This document shows positions 1 through 6,367 of a stretch of DNA of 13,031 nucleotides, piece by piece. Position 1 is the stretch's first letter; each line of letters opens with the position of its first letter. The position numbers and the translations under genes are program-made. The DNA is taken from positions 1 through 13,031 of the forward strand of contig CALXON010000137.1 of NCBI GenBank assembly GCA_944389985.1, read 5' to 3'. Source of the stretch: an uncultured Spirochaetaceae bacterium. Its GTDB lineage: Bacteria > Spirochaetota > Spirochaetia > Sphaerochaetales > Sphaerochaetaceae. The notes beneath the pieces were generated by a model, which had not been told where the DNA came from, made no database searches, and worked only from the letters and a program-made list of their open reading frames with translations.

Positions 1-369
1 TTCTATTTCGGCAGGGTTCCTTTTGTCGCGATATTCACAGACAATCCTGATGTCGCGAAGTATGCATACATGAGAATGATGATTGTCCTTCTTGTCCACT
101 TCCTGATCAGCACATATGAATCAGGAGGAGCTGCCCTCAGAGGTATGGGATACTCCATGACACCTGCAGTCCTCACTGTATTCGGAACATGTGTTCTCCG
201 TCTGCTATGGGCATACACGGTATGCCGTATCTGGCCCAGATTCGAAGTGCTGATGCTTGTCTACCCAATATCCTGGATCATAACAGGCTCATCTGTGCAG
301 ATCGCATACTTCTCAATAAGACGTAAAGCCTTCAGAACACATCATGCGATATCCCAGATGGGAAGATGA
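1..369 (+). CDS. MATE-family multidrug/Na+ antiporter, C-terminal part (5' end outside window)
   Basis: The frame is open from the first base and ends at TGA 367-369, giving 122 residues of a protein that starts upstream. The fragment begins FYFGRVPF, then has FTDNPDVAKYA, a motif-like element (FT.D..V...A) seen in the second half of MATE transporters just before a helix. After it come about three hydrophobic segments: roughly residues 25-42, 50-75 and 82-102, the last containing YPISWIITG. A short basic tail follows (RRKAF). MATE proteins are inner-membrane antiporters that export cationic drugs or metabolites in exchange for Na+ or H+; the substrate here cannot be inferred. It is the only complete-looking reading on the plus strand with family character, and no obvious terminator follows. 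Family assignment is from recognition of the helix pattern and loop motif, without a search. Confidence 0.82.
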   Translation, partial: FYFGRVPFVAIFTDNPDVAKYAYMRMMIVLLVHFLISTYESGGAALRGMGYSMTPAVLTVFGTCVLRLLWAYTVCRIWPRFEVLMLVYPISWIITGSSVQIAYFSIRRKAFRTHHAISQMGR

Positions 370-408
370 AACACAACAACAGATCCATGAAAAAGGAAAG
401 AAAACCAA

Positions 409-573
409 ATGGAAACACATCCTGTACCCAAGCCCATAAACAAAAAGGAGAACAGAAGAAAGAAAACTCTCAGAGGAGCTGGAATGCTTTCAGATTATTC
501 TGATCCGGAATTCAGGAAACTGGAAAAAGATGCATGGAAGAAAGCATCTGAGAGGAAATACGGATCAAATTGA
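409..573 (+). CDS. Small antitoxin-like protein (54 aa)
   Basis: This short ORF starts at ATG 409 with a GGAAAG Shine-Dalgarno at 395-400 (8-base spacing) and stops at TGA 571-573. The N-terminal half is very basic and polar (PINKKENRRKKTLRG). The C-terminal half reads GMLSDYSDPEFRKLEKDAW and ends with KKASERKYGSN. That C-terminal layout (G-L/M-L..Y.(D/N)P....EK.AW..A...KYG) resembles short antitoxins that precede PIN-domain toxins in spirochaetes and related gut bacteria. This is recognition by memory of the pattern, not a database match. It lies 39 bases after the efflux gene and 5 bases before a 24-codon ORF that could be a toxin remnant. An orphan or decaying antitoxin is the best reading; a chance ORF is possible. 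Confidence 0.5.
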   Translation: METHPVPKPINKKENRRKKTLRGAGMLSDYSDPEFRKLEKDAWKKASERKYGSN

Positions 574-578
574 TCTGT

Positions 579-653
579 ATGAGAATCAGCCTCGCGATCA
601 TGGACGCAAGCTACATCCGAAAATCATCACCAGAGTACTTCATAAATCCATAA
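579..653 (+). pseudogene. Possible N-terminal remnant of a PIN-type toxin (24 codons)
   Basis: Five bases after the antitoxin-like ORF, an ATG at 579 opens a 24-codon reading that ends at TAA 651. Its peptide begins MRISLAIMDASYI and continues RKSSPEYFINP. PIN toxins start with a beta strand and a catalytic Asp in a pattern like (V/I)(I/V)DA(N/S).I(L)R, often followed a few residues later by a (N/S)PEYF-like stretch. MDASYI..RKSSPEYF fits that layout loosely, with several residues apparently missing between the two halves. A full toxin would be about 130 residues. Here the reading stops just before the convergent kinase-like gene, whose stop is at 657-659. No strong ribosome binding site is seen. 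The call is tentative; it may be a chance ORF. Confidence 0.25.
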
Positions 654-656
654 GGA

Positions 657-1187
657 TCATATACCGAGGGCGGACACAACATCATTCAGAGATGGATACT
701 CCGTATCAATCAATATATGAGAAAGATTGAAGCCCTTAACAAAGGACATCATTCTCTCATTGTCCCGGAATGCCATGTCCTTAGTGAAATATGAGTCATC
801 TATGCGCTTCTCCGCGATATCGGCAGAAGCAAGCATCGAAGAGAAATTACGGTCAATGAAATCATGAGTCATCACAAGCCACAGAGTCCTGATTTCCTTC
901 AGATACTCCTTCTGGAAACTGTAAGTCCAGTCGGGAGGAATATAGCAGCCTTCGATTATCAGGCTCTGGTCATTCTCGATGACAGTACGGCAGATCGATG
1001 CCGTGACAGGCCACAGGAGTGATACAAGCCTGTCATCATCCTCCGCGGTAAGTTCTGTCATGCCGCTCCGGATCAGTCCCATCTTCAGCCAGTCCTGTGA
1101 GAAGAAAGGACTGCCTGTATGCCTCATCAGCTCACGGCTGAAGAATGTCTTTCCTGTATGCGATGCGCCTGAAATGAGAATCACCAT
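657..1187 (-). CDS. P-loop kinase-like NTPase (annotated in relatives as 'adenylate kinase'-like), 176 aa
   Basis: The protein opens with beta strand MVILISG and a Walker A motif GASHTGKT (residues 7-14), followed by a helix with FFSREL. Further on are SQDWLKMGLIRSG (about 30-42), a TAEDDD stretch, a hydrophobic strand ending in an acidic residue, LIIEG (76-80), and CYIPP. This is the fold of small-molecule kinases (AAA_33/zeta/chloramphenicol phosphotransferase-like). Close relatives in Firmicutes and spirochaetes carry the same GASHTGKT/DxLKMGLIRSG/EGCYIPxDW signature and have no established substrate. ATG 1187 is chosen because the P-loop strand follows immediately; a TTG eight codons upstream is the only longer option. 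It follows the BMP binding-protein gene by 59 bases, so phosphorylation of an imported solute is conceivable but unproven. Its GAGAGGGG ribosome site lies inside a hairpin, about 12 bases from the ATG. Confidence 0.78.
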   Translation of the reverse strand: MVILISGASHTGKTFFSRELMRHTGSPFFSQDWLKMGLIRSGMTELTAEDDDRLVSLLWPVTASICRTVIENDQSLIIEGCYIPPDWTYSFQKEYLKEIRTLWLVMTHDFIDRNFSSMLASADIAEKRIDDSYFTKDMAFRDNERMMSFVKGFNLSHILIDTEYPSLNDVVSALGI

Positions 1188-1198
1188 GATATAATTAT

Positions 1199-1222
1199 GC
1201 CCCTCTCGCAAAGGAAAGGGGC
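1199..1222 (-). promoter_or_regulatory. Hairpin between binding-protein gene and kinase gene, covering the kinase's ribosome site
   Basis: On the minus strand GCCCCTTTC, a 6-base loop CTTTGC and GAGAGGGGC form a 9-bp stem (one T-G wobble). It begins 24 bases after the binding-protein stop codon. The 3' arm contains the only purine-rich Shine-Dalgarno candidate for the kinase-like gene. What follows is ATAATTATATC rather than a run of T, so it is a poor terminator. It could protect the 3' end of the binding-protein mRNA and lower translation of the kinase. A second small dyad, TCTCA-GAC-TGAGA, sits just upstream at about 1227-1239. Confidence 0.5.
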
Positions 1223-1246
1223 AGGAATCTCAGTCTGAGACCGGAA

Positions 1247-2467
1247 TCAGTATGCAGCGTTGAGCCACTCGATTCCGTCGATCTGCTCTACGAAGTAAGG
1301 AGCAGACTGGAATACAGACTCGTGGAATGCTCCATCGTATACAGCTTCCTCAGAATCAGCAGTGAAGTCACCATCTGTATCGAGAGCGAATGCATGAGTG
1401 AGCTCCTCGCCCTTGACTGTGAATGTGCTTGTGTCGAATACCTGGATCGAACCATCGGCAAGACCCTGCTCGACTTCTGCGATCTTCTCAGCTGTTCCAG
1501 GTGCTGCGATTGCCTCGTTGAGTGGTGTCATCACGACAGCACCATCTGCCATACCCTTGCACCAGTCCTGAGGAATCTCCTCTCCGTTGACATATGCCTT
1601 GATGGCCTCATAGAAGTAGATGCCCCAGTCAATTCTTGTCGAGATGAGAGATGCATTAGGAGCGATGGAAGTCATGTCGTTGTTGTATCCAGTGTGGAAT
1701 ACACCGCGTGACTGAGCTGCTGTTGCAGGAGTTGTGTTGTCAGAATGCTGTGAGATCATCACACAACCCTGATCCGCAAGAGCGAGAGCAGCGTCGGACT
1801 CAGCTGTAGCATCGGACCATGATCCTACGAATGATACCTTCATCGTGACGGACGGACATACGGATCTTGCGCCGAGGAAGTAAGCTGTGAAACCGGAGAT
1901 AACCTCTGCGAATGAGTATGCGCCTACATAACCGATGATGGCCTGATCAGGTGTGATCTTTCCCTCGTCGATCATCTGCTGGAGCTTCATACCAGCAACG
2001 ACACCTGCGATGTATCTGCCTTCATAGATATTTGCGAATGCGTTGTGTGTGTTGTCCCTGCCGTCGAATGCGGAAGCGCAGTTGGTACAGCTGATGAACT
2101 CGATTTCAGGATACTCGTCAACGACCTCAAGCATGAACGGCTCGAAACCATAGCTGTTGTTTATGATGATCTGGCATCCTTCCTCAGCAGCCTCGATGTT
2201 CGCATCGGTACATGTGGCATCCTCGCCGATGTTGTACTTTGTCACCCATTCCACATTGATGCCGTCAGCCTTGAGCATCTCCGTAGCCTCATCACGACCT
2301 CTGATGAAGTTGAAGGTGTAGCCCTGATCATTCTCGTCTCCGATACAGAGAAGACCTACCTTCACTGTATTGCTGTCAGCCGGTGCAGCAGTCTCTGAAC
2401 TGCCGCTGGCGAAAGCGAATCCGGAAATGAGCATCAGAACGATAAGAACGAACGTGATCTTTTTCAT
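1247..2467 (-). CDS. BMP-family (PnrA/Med-like) ABC transporter substrate-binding protein, 406 aa
   Basis: This is a periplasmic binding protein of the basic-membrane-protein family, which mostly captures nucleosides (PnrA of Treponema binds purine nucleosides). It starts with a Sec signal (MKK, then hydrophobic to about residue 20, ending FAFA/SGSSE) and a short Ala-rich linker. The BMP fold runs from TVKVGLLCIGDENDQGY (about 34-50). Family hallmarks include IINNSYGFEP, CTNCASAFDGRDN, NIYEGRYIAGVVAGMK, and a second-lobe segment MISQHSDNTTPATAAQSRGV. No cysteine follows the signal, so a classical lipoprotein anchor is not visible. ATG 2467 has AAAGGAG five bases upstream. It is encoded downstream of the matching ATPase and permeases but behind their terminator, with its own promoter, which suggests separate and stronger expression. 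The exact ligand cannot be read from sequence. Confidence 0.92.
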   Translation of the reverse strand: MKKITFVLIVLMLISGFAFASGSSETAAPADSNTVKVGLLCIGDENDQGYTFNFIRGRDEATEMLKADGINVEWVTKYNIGEDATCTDANIEAAEEGCQIIINNSYGFEPFMLEVVDEYPEIEFISCTNCASAFDGRDNTHNAFANIYEGRYIAGVVAGMKLQQMIDEGKITPDQAIIGYVGAYSFAEVISGFTAYFLGARSVCPSVTMKVSFVGSWSDATAESDAALALADQGCVMISQHSDNTTPATAAQSRGVFHTGYNNDMTSIAPNASLISTRIDWGIYFYEAIKAYVNGEEIPQDWCKGMADGAVVMTPLNEAIAAPGTAEKIAEVEQGLADGSIQVFDTSTFTVKGEELTHAFALDTDGDFTADSEEAVYDGAFHESVFQSAPYFVEQIDGIEWLNAAY

Positions 2468-2517
2468 AAGCTCTCCTTTCTCTTTAGATTTGCAGGAACC
2501 CTGACTCCCTCAATTAA

Positions 2518-2545
2518 ATCTTAACAGAAGTTTCACATTCCGCAA
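2518..2545 (-). promoter_or_regulatory. Probable promoter of the BMP binding-protein gene
   Basis: On the minus strand, -35-like TTGCGG (2545-2540) is followed after 16 bases by TAAGAT (2523-2518). TAAGAT is preceded by TG one base upstream (TGTTAAGAT, an extended -10). It lies between the permease-operon terminator and the binding-protein ATG, leaving a leader of roughly 45 bases. The -35 matches only TTG of the consensus, so the extended -10 would carry most of the strength. Judged by eye only. Confidence 0.45.
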
Positions 2546-2592
2546 TGAACAAACAATTACACCGTATTCTGCCCAGATTCTACCACAGACAG

Positions 2593-2616
2593 AAAAGCCT
2601 GCCTATTACGGCAGGC
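2593..2616 (-). terminator. Rho-independent terminator after the BMP-type permease genes
   Basis: On the minus strand GCCTGCC, loop GTAATA and GGCAGGC form a perfect 7-bp GC-rich stem directly followed by TTTTCTG. It begins 7 bases after the stop codon of the second permease, whose gene ends at 2623. It separates the ATPase-permease-permease operon from the binding-protein gene. Confidence 0.85.
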
Positions 2617-2622
2617 CGGAAA

Positions 2623-3606
2623 TCACCTTTCCTCTCTGAAATAATTCACGCCGAGAGAAGCTGGTGGCTGCTTGTCTCGGCTGTTCTTCATGCTTGTGAG
2701 AATAAGCACGATGACAGTGACTATATATGGCAGGATCTTGTAGATCTCGGTCGGTATGAAAGGAATGGAGACACGGAGATACATGATCATCATGGCTCCG
2801 AAAAGCACAGATCCCCAGATGGCATTGAGAGGTCTCCAGATACAGAAGATGACAAGCGCGACGGCAAGCCAGCCGACTCCGGAAAGTCCTTCATGATTCC
2901 ATACACACCCCGCTGTAGTCATTATGTAGACCATGCCGCCTATCGCGGAGATTCCTCCTCCCACTGTCGTAGCAATATACTTGTACGCCGTTATGTTTAT
3001 ACCCGCCGCATCCGATGTGGCAGGAGACTCTCCTACTGCAGTGAGATACAGTCCGTATCTGGTCTTCTTCAGGAAGACATACATCACGACTGCAAGGAGT
3101 ATGGCAAGGTAGAAGAAGACCGTATGGGAGAAGAGGACTCTTCCAATGACAGGAATCCCAACTATGAAATCAGGGAATATCGTGGCGGAGAACGCATCTT
3201 TCAGATCGTTGCTGAGAGCGACGTATCCATTCTCGCTCACCCTCATGTACTCACCTACGAACTGCCCTATTCCGGTTCCGAAGATCGAGAGCGCAAGACC
3301 TGTTACATTCTGGTTCGCCCTGAGGGTTATGACGATGAAGCTGTATATGGCTGAGGCCGCCATTCCTGCAGCGAATGCCGCAAGGATTGCGATGACGATA
3401 GCGACAGGACCGCTTGCGGCAGCTCCTGCGGCTTTCTCATAGTAGAAGGCACCGGCAAGGCCGAATGCTCCGCCCATGTACATGATTCCCTCAACTCCGA
3501 GATTGAGATTTCCGGACTTCTCCGTAAGGATCTCTCCGAGTGTTCCATACATCAGAACAGTACCGAAAGTGACTGCAGCTACTATTAAAGCGATAAGTGT
3601 CGTCAT
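2623..3606 (-). CDS. BMP-type ABC transporter permease (NupQ/YufQ-like), 327 aa
   Basis: This is the second inner-membrane subunit of the nucleoside-type importer. The protein is strongly hydrophobic with about eight to nine membrane segments. Near the N-terminus it carries LTEKSGNLNLGVEGIMYMGGAFG (28-50), the hallmark of this branch of the branched-chain-amino-acid-permease superfamily. The cytoplasmic coupling loop is seen as AVGESPATSDAAGIN (about 190-204), followed by YKYIATTVGGGISAIGGM. It ends in a soluble tail, SLGVNYFREER. ATG 3606 overlaps the previous permease's TGA by four bases (ATGA), indicating translational coupling. Length is slightly above the usual 300-320. The operon terminates immediately after it. 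Family assignment is firm; substrate is by analogy with the neighbouring BMP protein. Confidence 0.92.
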   Translation of the reverse strand: MTTLIALIVAAVTFGTVLMYGTLGEILTEKSGNLNLGVEGIMYMGGAFGLAGAFYYEKAAGAAASGPVAIVIAILAAFAAGMAASAIYSFIVITLRANQNVTGLALSIFGTGIGQFVGEYMRVSENGYVALSNDLKDAFSATIFPDFIVGIPVIGRVLFSHTVFFYLAILLAVVMYVFLKKTRYGLYLTAVGESPATSDAAGINITAYKYIATTVGGGISAIGGMVYIMTTAGCVWNHEGLSGVGWLAVALVIFCIWRPLNAIWGSVLFGAMMIMYLRVSIPFIPTEIYKILPYIVTVIVLILTSMKNSRDKQPPASLGVNYFREER

Positions 3607-4688
3607 GCCTTCACCTCCTTTCTGCCACGGAAGATCAGTCTGTAGTTGATGAAGAACTCAGAGCTGAGCATGCAGAAGAGAAGTATTCCCGTGATGATAT
3701 CCGCAATGGATGCGGGAACCTGCATCTTCGTCTGCAGGGTGTTGGCTCCTTTCTCAAGGATACCGAGCATCATGGATATCGCAATCATGGCGAATGAGTT
3801 GAGCTGTGAGAGCCAGGCGACGGTGATGGATGTGAAACCTACCCCGTTCGCGACTCCTTTATAGAGCGTGAAGTTCGCACCCGATACGATGATGAACCCC
3901 ACTATTCCGCTTATCGCGCCGGAAATGAACATCGTGCGCATGATGATCCAGCCTACATTCATTCCCGCGTAGCGTGCGGTATTCACGGAATCTCCTATTA
4001 CCGCTATCTCATACCCCTGCTTCGTCTTGTTCATGTAAATGTACATCAGGAGCACGAGCACAAGCACGATTATCCAGCCGCAGTGCACTCCAAGCACTGT
4101 CGGAAGGCGTGCGGCCTTGTCAAACATCGGAATGAGCTGGGAGCCCTTCCTGCCTTCCCATGGTCCGCCCTGCAGCCATGCGACTATGCCGATGGCTATA
4201 TAGTTCATCATGAGAGTGAAGAGCGTCTCATTCGTATTCCATTTCGCCTTGAAGAATGCAGGAATGAGCGCCCAGAGTCCTCCTGCGATGGCTGCGGTGA
4301 GGAACATTATGATAAGGAGTGGAACATGGGGCACCTTGTCTACCCAGAACAGAGCGAAATAGGTTGCGACCATAGCTCCCATGGTTATCTGTCCCTCAGC
4401 TCCGATGTTCCAGAAGCGCATCTTGAAACATGGAGCGATAGCAAGAGCACACCCGAGAAGAGGAACGGCTATCTTTATCGTCTGCCTGACATATATTGGC
4501 CTTGAGAGAGAGCCCTGGATGATCACTCCGTATGCCGATACAGGATTGTTTCCCGTCAGTATGATCGGTATACAGCCGAGAATCAGCGCAATTATGATCG
4601 AACTGATCCTTATAAGCCATATCTTCCGGGGAGCCATCTCCGCACGTTTTGCAAGTCTTACGAAAGGAGTCTTTGTTTCCGTGCCCAT
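3603..4688 (-). CDS. BMP-type ABC transporter permease (NupP/YufP-like), 361 aa
   Basis: This is the first inner-membrane subunit of the importer. After a basic N-terminus (TKTPFVRLAKRAEMAPRK) there are about eight to ten hydrophobic segments. Recognisable family stretches are FKMRFWNIGAEGQITMGAM (about 88-106, the counterpart of the ...G.xNxGxEGQ... motif), WNTNETLFTLMMNYIA (150-166), and the coupling loop EIAVIGDSVNTARYAGMN (about 226-243). The GTG at 4691 is a possible start, but the adjacent ATG at 4688 is preferred. It is preceded by AAAGGGGG with 7-base spacing and overlaps the ATPase stop by one base (TGATG). It ends overlapping the next permease by four bases. The overlaps show that ATPase and permeases are made as one coupled unit. 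Confidence 0.92.
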   Translation of the reverse strand: MGTETKTPFVRLAKRAEMAPRKIWLIRISSIIIALILGCIPIILTGNNPVSAYGVIIQGSLSRPIYVRQTIKIAVPLLGCALAIAPCFKMRFWNIGAEGQITMGAMVATYFALFWVDKVPHVPLLIIMFLTAAIAGGLWALIPAFFKAKWNTNETLFTLMMNYIAIGIVAWLQGGPWEGRKGSQLIPMFDKAARLPTVLGVHCGWIIVLVLVLLMYIYMNKTKQGYEIAVIGDSVNTARYAGMNVGWIIMRTMFISGAISGIVGFIIVSGANFTLYKGVANGVGFTSITVAWLSQLNSFAMIAISMMLGILEKGANTLQTKMQVPASIADIITGILLFCMLSSEFFINYRLIFRGRKEVKA

Positions 4689-6238
4689 CACTCTGCCCCC
4701 TTTGTGCTGAACTGTGTCATCATCAGTCCGATCTCTTCCTTTGTGGTCGTTCTCGCATCGGCTATTCCCGCAACCTGTCCGCCGCAGAGAACTAGGATCC
4801 TGTCCGCAAGCTCCAGAAGCACGTCCAGATCCTCTCCGACATAGACCACCGCGACTCCCTTCATCTTCTGTTCAGTCAGGAGGTTGTAAATCGTATATGA
4901 GGTGTTTATATCGAGACCACGGACTGCGTATGCTGTCATCAGCACTTCCGGCTGACTCGATATCTCACGTCCTACAAGAACTTTCTGGACATTTCCGCCG
5001 GAGAGTCTTCTGACAGGATAATCTACTCCTGGGGTAACGACCTCAAGCTCCTCAAGAACCCTGTTTGCAAGCTCCTCAGGTGGCTTCTTCCTCAGAAGAG
5101 CACCCTTACCATTCCTCCAGGAACGCAGCATCATATTGCCGGTCATTCCCATTGACCCGACAAGTCCCATGCCGAGCCTGTCCTCAGGAACGAACGCCAT
5201 GCCGACTCCTGTCTGCCTGATCTTCATAGGAGTCTTTCCGACAAGTTCTACCTCATTTCCTTCTTTGTTTATGAACCTTATGCTGCCCTGCTTCACCGGA
5301 TAGAGACCTGTGATGGCCTCCAGAAGTTCCTTCTGTCCCGATCCGGATATTCCCGCAACCCCGAGAATCTCTCCGGTGTTCGCAATGAACGATACGGAAT
5401 CAAGCTTCTTGACCCCTTCCTCATCTATACAGGTAAGGTTCTCCACGATGAGCTTCTTCTGCGGATTGTCGTAACGGGGTCTGTCAATATTCAGCGTGAC
5501 CGCATGTCCGACCATCATGTCGGTGAGAGCCTGGGGATTCGTCTCCGATGTCTTTACGGTACCGATGTACTTTCCTTTCCGGAGAACGGCGACCTTGTCT
5601 GACACTTCCATGACCTCATGAAGCTTGTGGGTGATGATGACGATGGCCTTACCGTCCGCTTTCATGTTCCTGAGAACGGTGAAGAGCTTCTGTGTCTCCT
5701 GAGGGGTGAGAACGGCTGTCGGCTCATCGAGTATGAGGATGTCGGCACCACGGTACAGAACCTTGACGATCTCCACAGTCTGCTTCTGTGACACGGACAT
5801 GTCATAGACCTTCTGGGACGGATCAACATCAAAGCCGTACTTCCTGCAGATATCACGGACCTTCTCGGAGGTTTTGGAGAGATCCATCTTCTCCTCATCA
5901 AGACCGAGGATTATGTTCTCAGCTGCAGTGAAGACCTCTATCAGCTTATAGTGCTGATGGATCATGCCTATACCGTGTTCGAAAGCCTCTTTCGGTGACC
6001 TGATGTAGACACGCTCGCCATTGCAGTATATCTCACCGTCATCCGGCTGATAGATTCCTGAAAGCATGTTCATCAGTGTGGTCTTGCCGCTTCCGTTCTC
6101 GCCGAGGAGTGCGAGAATCTCGCCGCGGTTTATCTTCAGATCTATGGAATCATTCGCCACGACCTGCCCGAACCGCTTGGTAATGCCTCTCATATCGATT
6201 GCGTAATTGTTTTCCAAAGCCTTACCTCTCAGACTCAT
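4688..6238 (-). CDS. BMP/ribose-type ABC transporter ATP-binding protein with two cassettes (NupO/YufO-like), 516 aa
   Basis: This double-cassette ATPase energises the two following permeases. Cassette 1 (about 14-250) has Walker A GENGSGKTT (46-54), Q-loop IHQHYKLIE, a signature written MSVSQKQ (147-153) instead of LSxGxxQ, Walker B ILILDEPT (167-174) and H-loop THK (203-205). Cassette 2 (about 262-505) has a degenerate Walker A, GISGSGQKE (296-304, Q in place of the Lys). It has a proper signature LSGGNVQ, but the Walker B region is AYAVRGLD instead of the usual xPTRGLD. One weak and one strong site is normal for this family. ATG 6238 has no clear ribosome site. A TTG at 6217 (giving MENNYAIDMRG) has GAGAGG seven bases upstream and starts where relatives usually start, so the true protein may be 509 aa. 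No convincing promoter hexamers were found in 6239-6314. Confidence 0.92.
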   Translation of the reverse strand: MSLRGKALENNYAIDMRGITKRFGQVVANDSIDLKINRGEILALLGENGSGKTTLMNMLSGIYQPDDGEIYCNGERVYIRSPKEAFEHGIGMIHQHYKLIEVFTAAENIILGLDEEKMDLSKTSEKVRDICRKYGFDVDPSQKVYDMSVSQKQTVEIVKVLYRGADILILDEPTAVLTPQETQKLFTVLRNMKADGKAIVIITHKLHEVMEVSDKVAVLRKGKYIGTVKTSETNPQALTDMMVGHAVTLNIDRPRYDNPQKKLIVENLTCIDEEGVKKLDSVSFIANTGEILGVAGISGSGQKELLEAITGLYPVKQGSIRFINKEGNEVELVGKTPMKIRQTGVGMAFVPEDRLGMGLVGSMGMTGNMMLRSWRNGKGALLRKKPPEELANRVLEELEVVTPGVDYPVRRLSGGNVQKVLVGREISSQPEVLMTAYAVRGLDINTSYTIYNLLTEQKMKGVAVVYVGEDLDVLLELADRILVLCGGQVAGIADARTTTKEEIGLMMTQFSTKGAE

Positions 6239-6314
6239 ATTACCATAAGATGATAAAGCTGAAAAACAAACAAACGCACCGGCAACCGGTTAATTCAGAA
6301 AATAATCCGGACAG

Positions 6315-6356
6315 AAAAGGAGCATCAGCAGGACTTTCCATCCCCGCCGGTGCTCC
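6315..6356 (-). terminator. Rho-independent terminator of the sugar operon
   Basis: On the minus strand GGAGCACCGGCGGG pairs with CCTGCTGATGCTCC around a 10-base loop. That is 14 bp with two G-T wobbles and one C-A mismatch, followed by TTTTCTG. It begins 11 bases beyond the dehydrogenase stop codon and separates the sugar operon from the BMP-type transporter operon. Confidence 0.85.
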
Positions 6357-6367
6357 CTGAAAGGCTT

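Noticed and set aside
530..730. 66-codon plus-strand frame overlapping the antitoxin-like ORF
   Set aside because: No ribosome site, basic low-information peptide, overlaps both the 54-codon ORF and the kinase-like gene end.
2545..3354. Long open frame on the plus strand (about 269 codons)
   Set aside because: It lies antisense to the NupQ-like permease, is rich in Arg, His, Asp and Ser with no family character, and crosses the terminator hairpin. The minus-strand permease explains the region.
6237..6255. TATCAT or TAATAT as -10 box for the ATPase operon
   Set aside because: No acceptable -35 at 16 to 18 bases; the sequence upstream is a run of GTTT repeats. A promoter must exist after the terminator but I could not place it.
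6284..6291. AACCGGTT palindrome upstream of the BMP-type ATPase gene
   Set aside because: Only 8 bp, no second copy found in the window, and no promoter hexamers nearby that it could control; too weak to call an operator.
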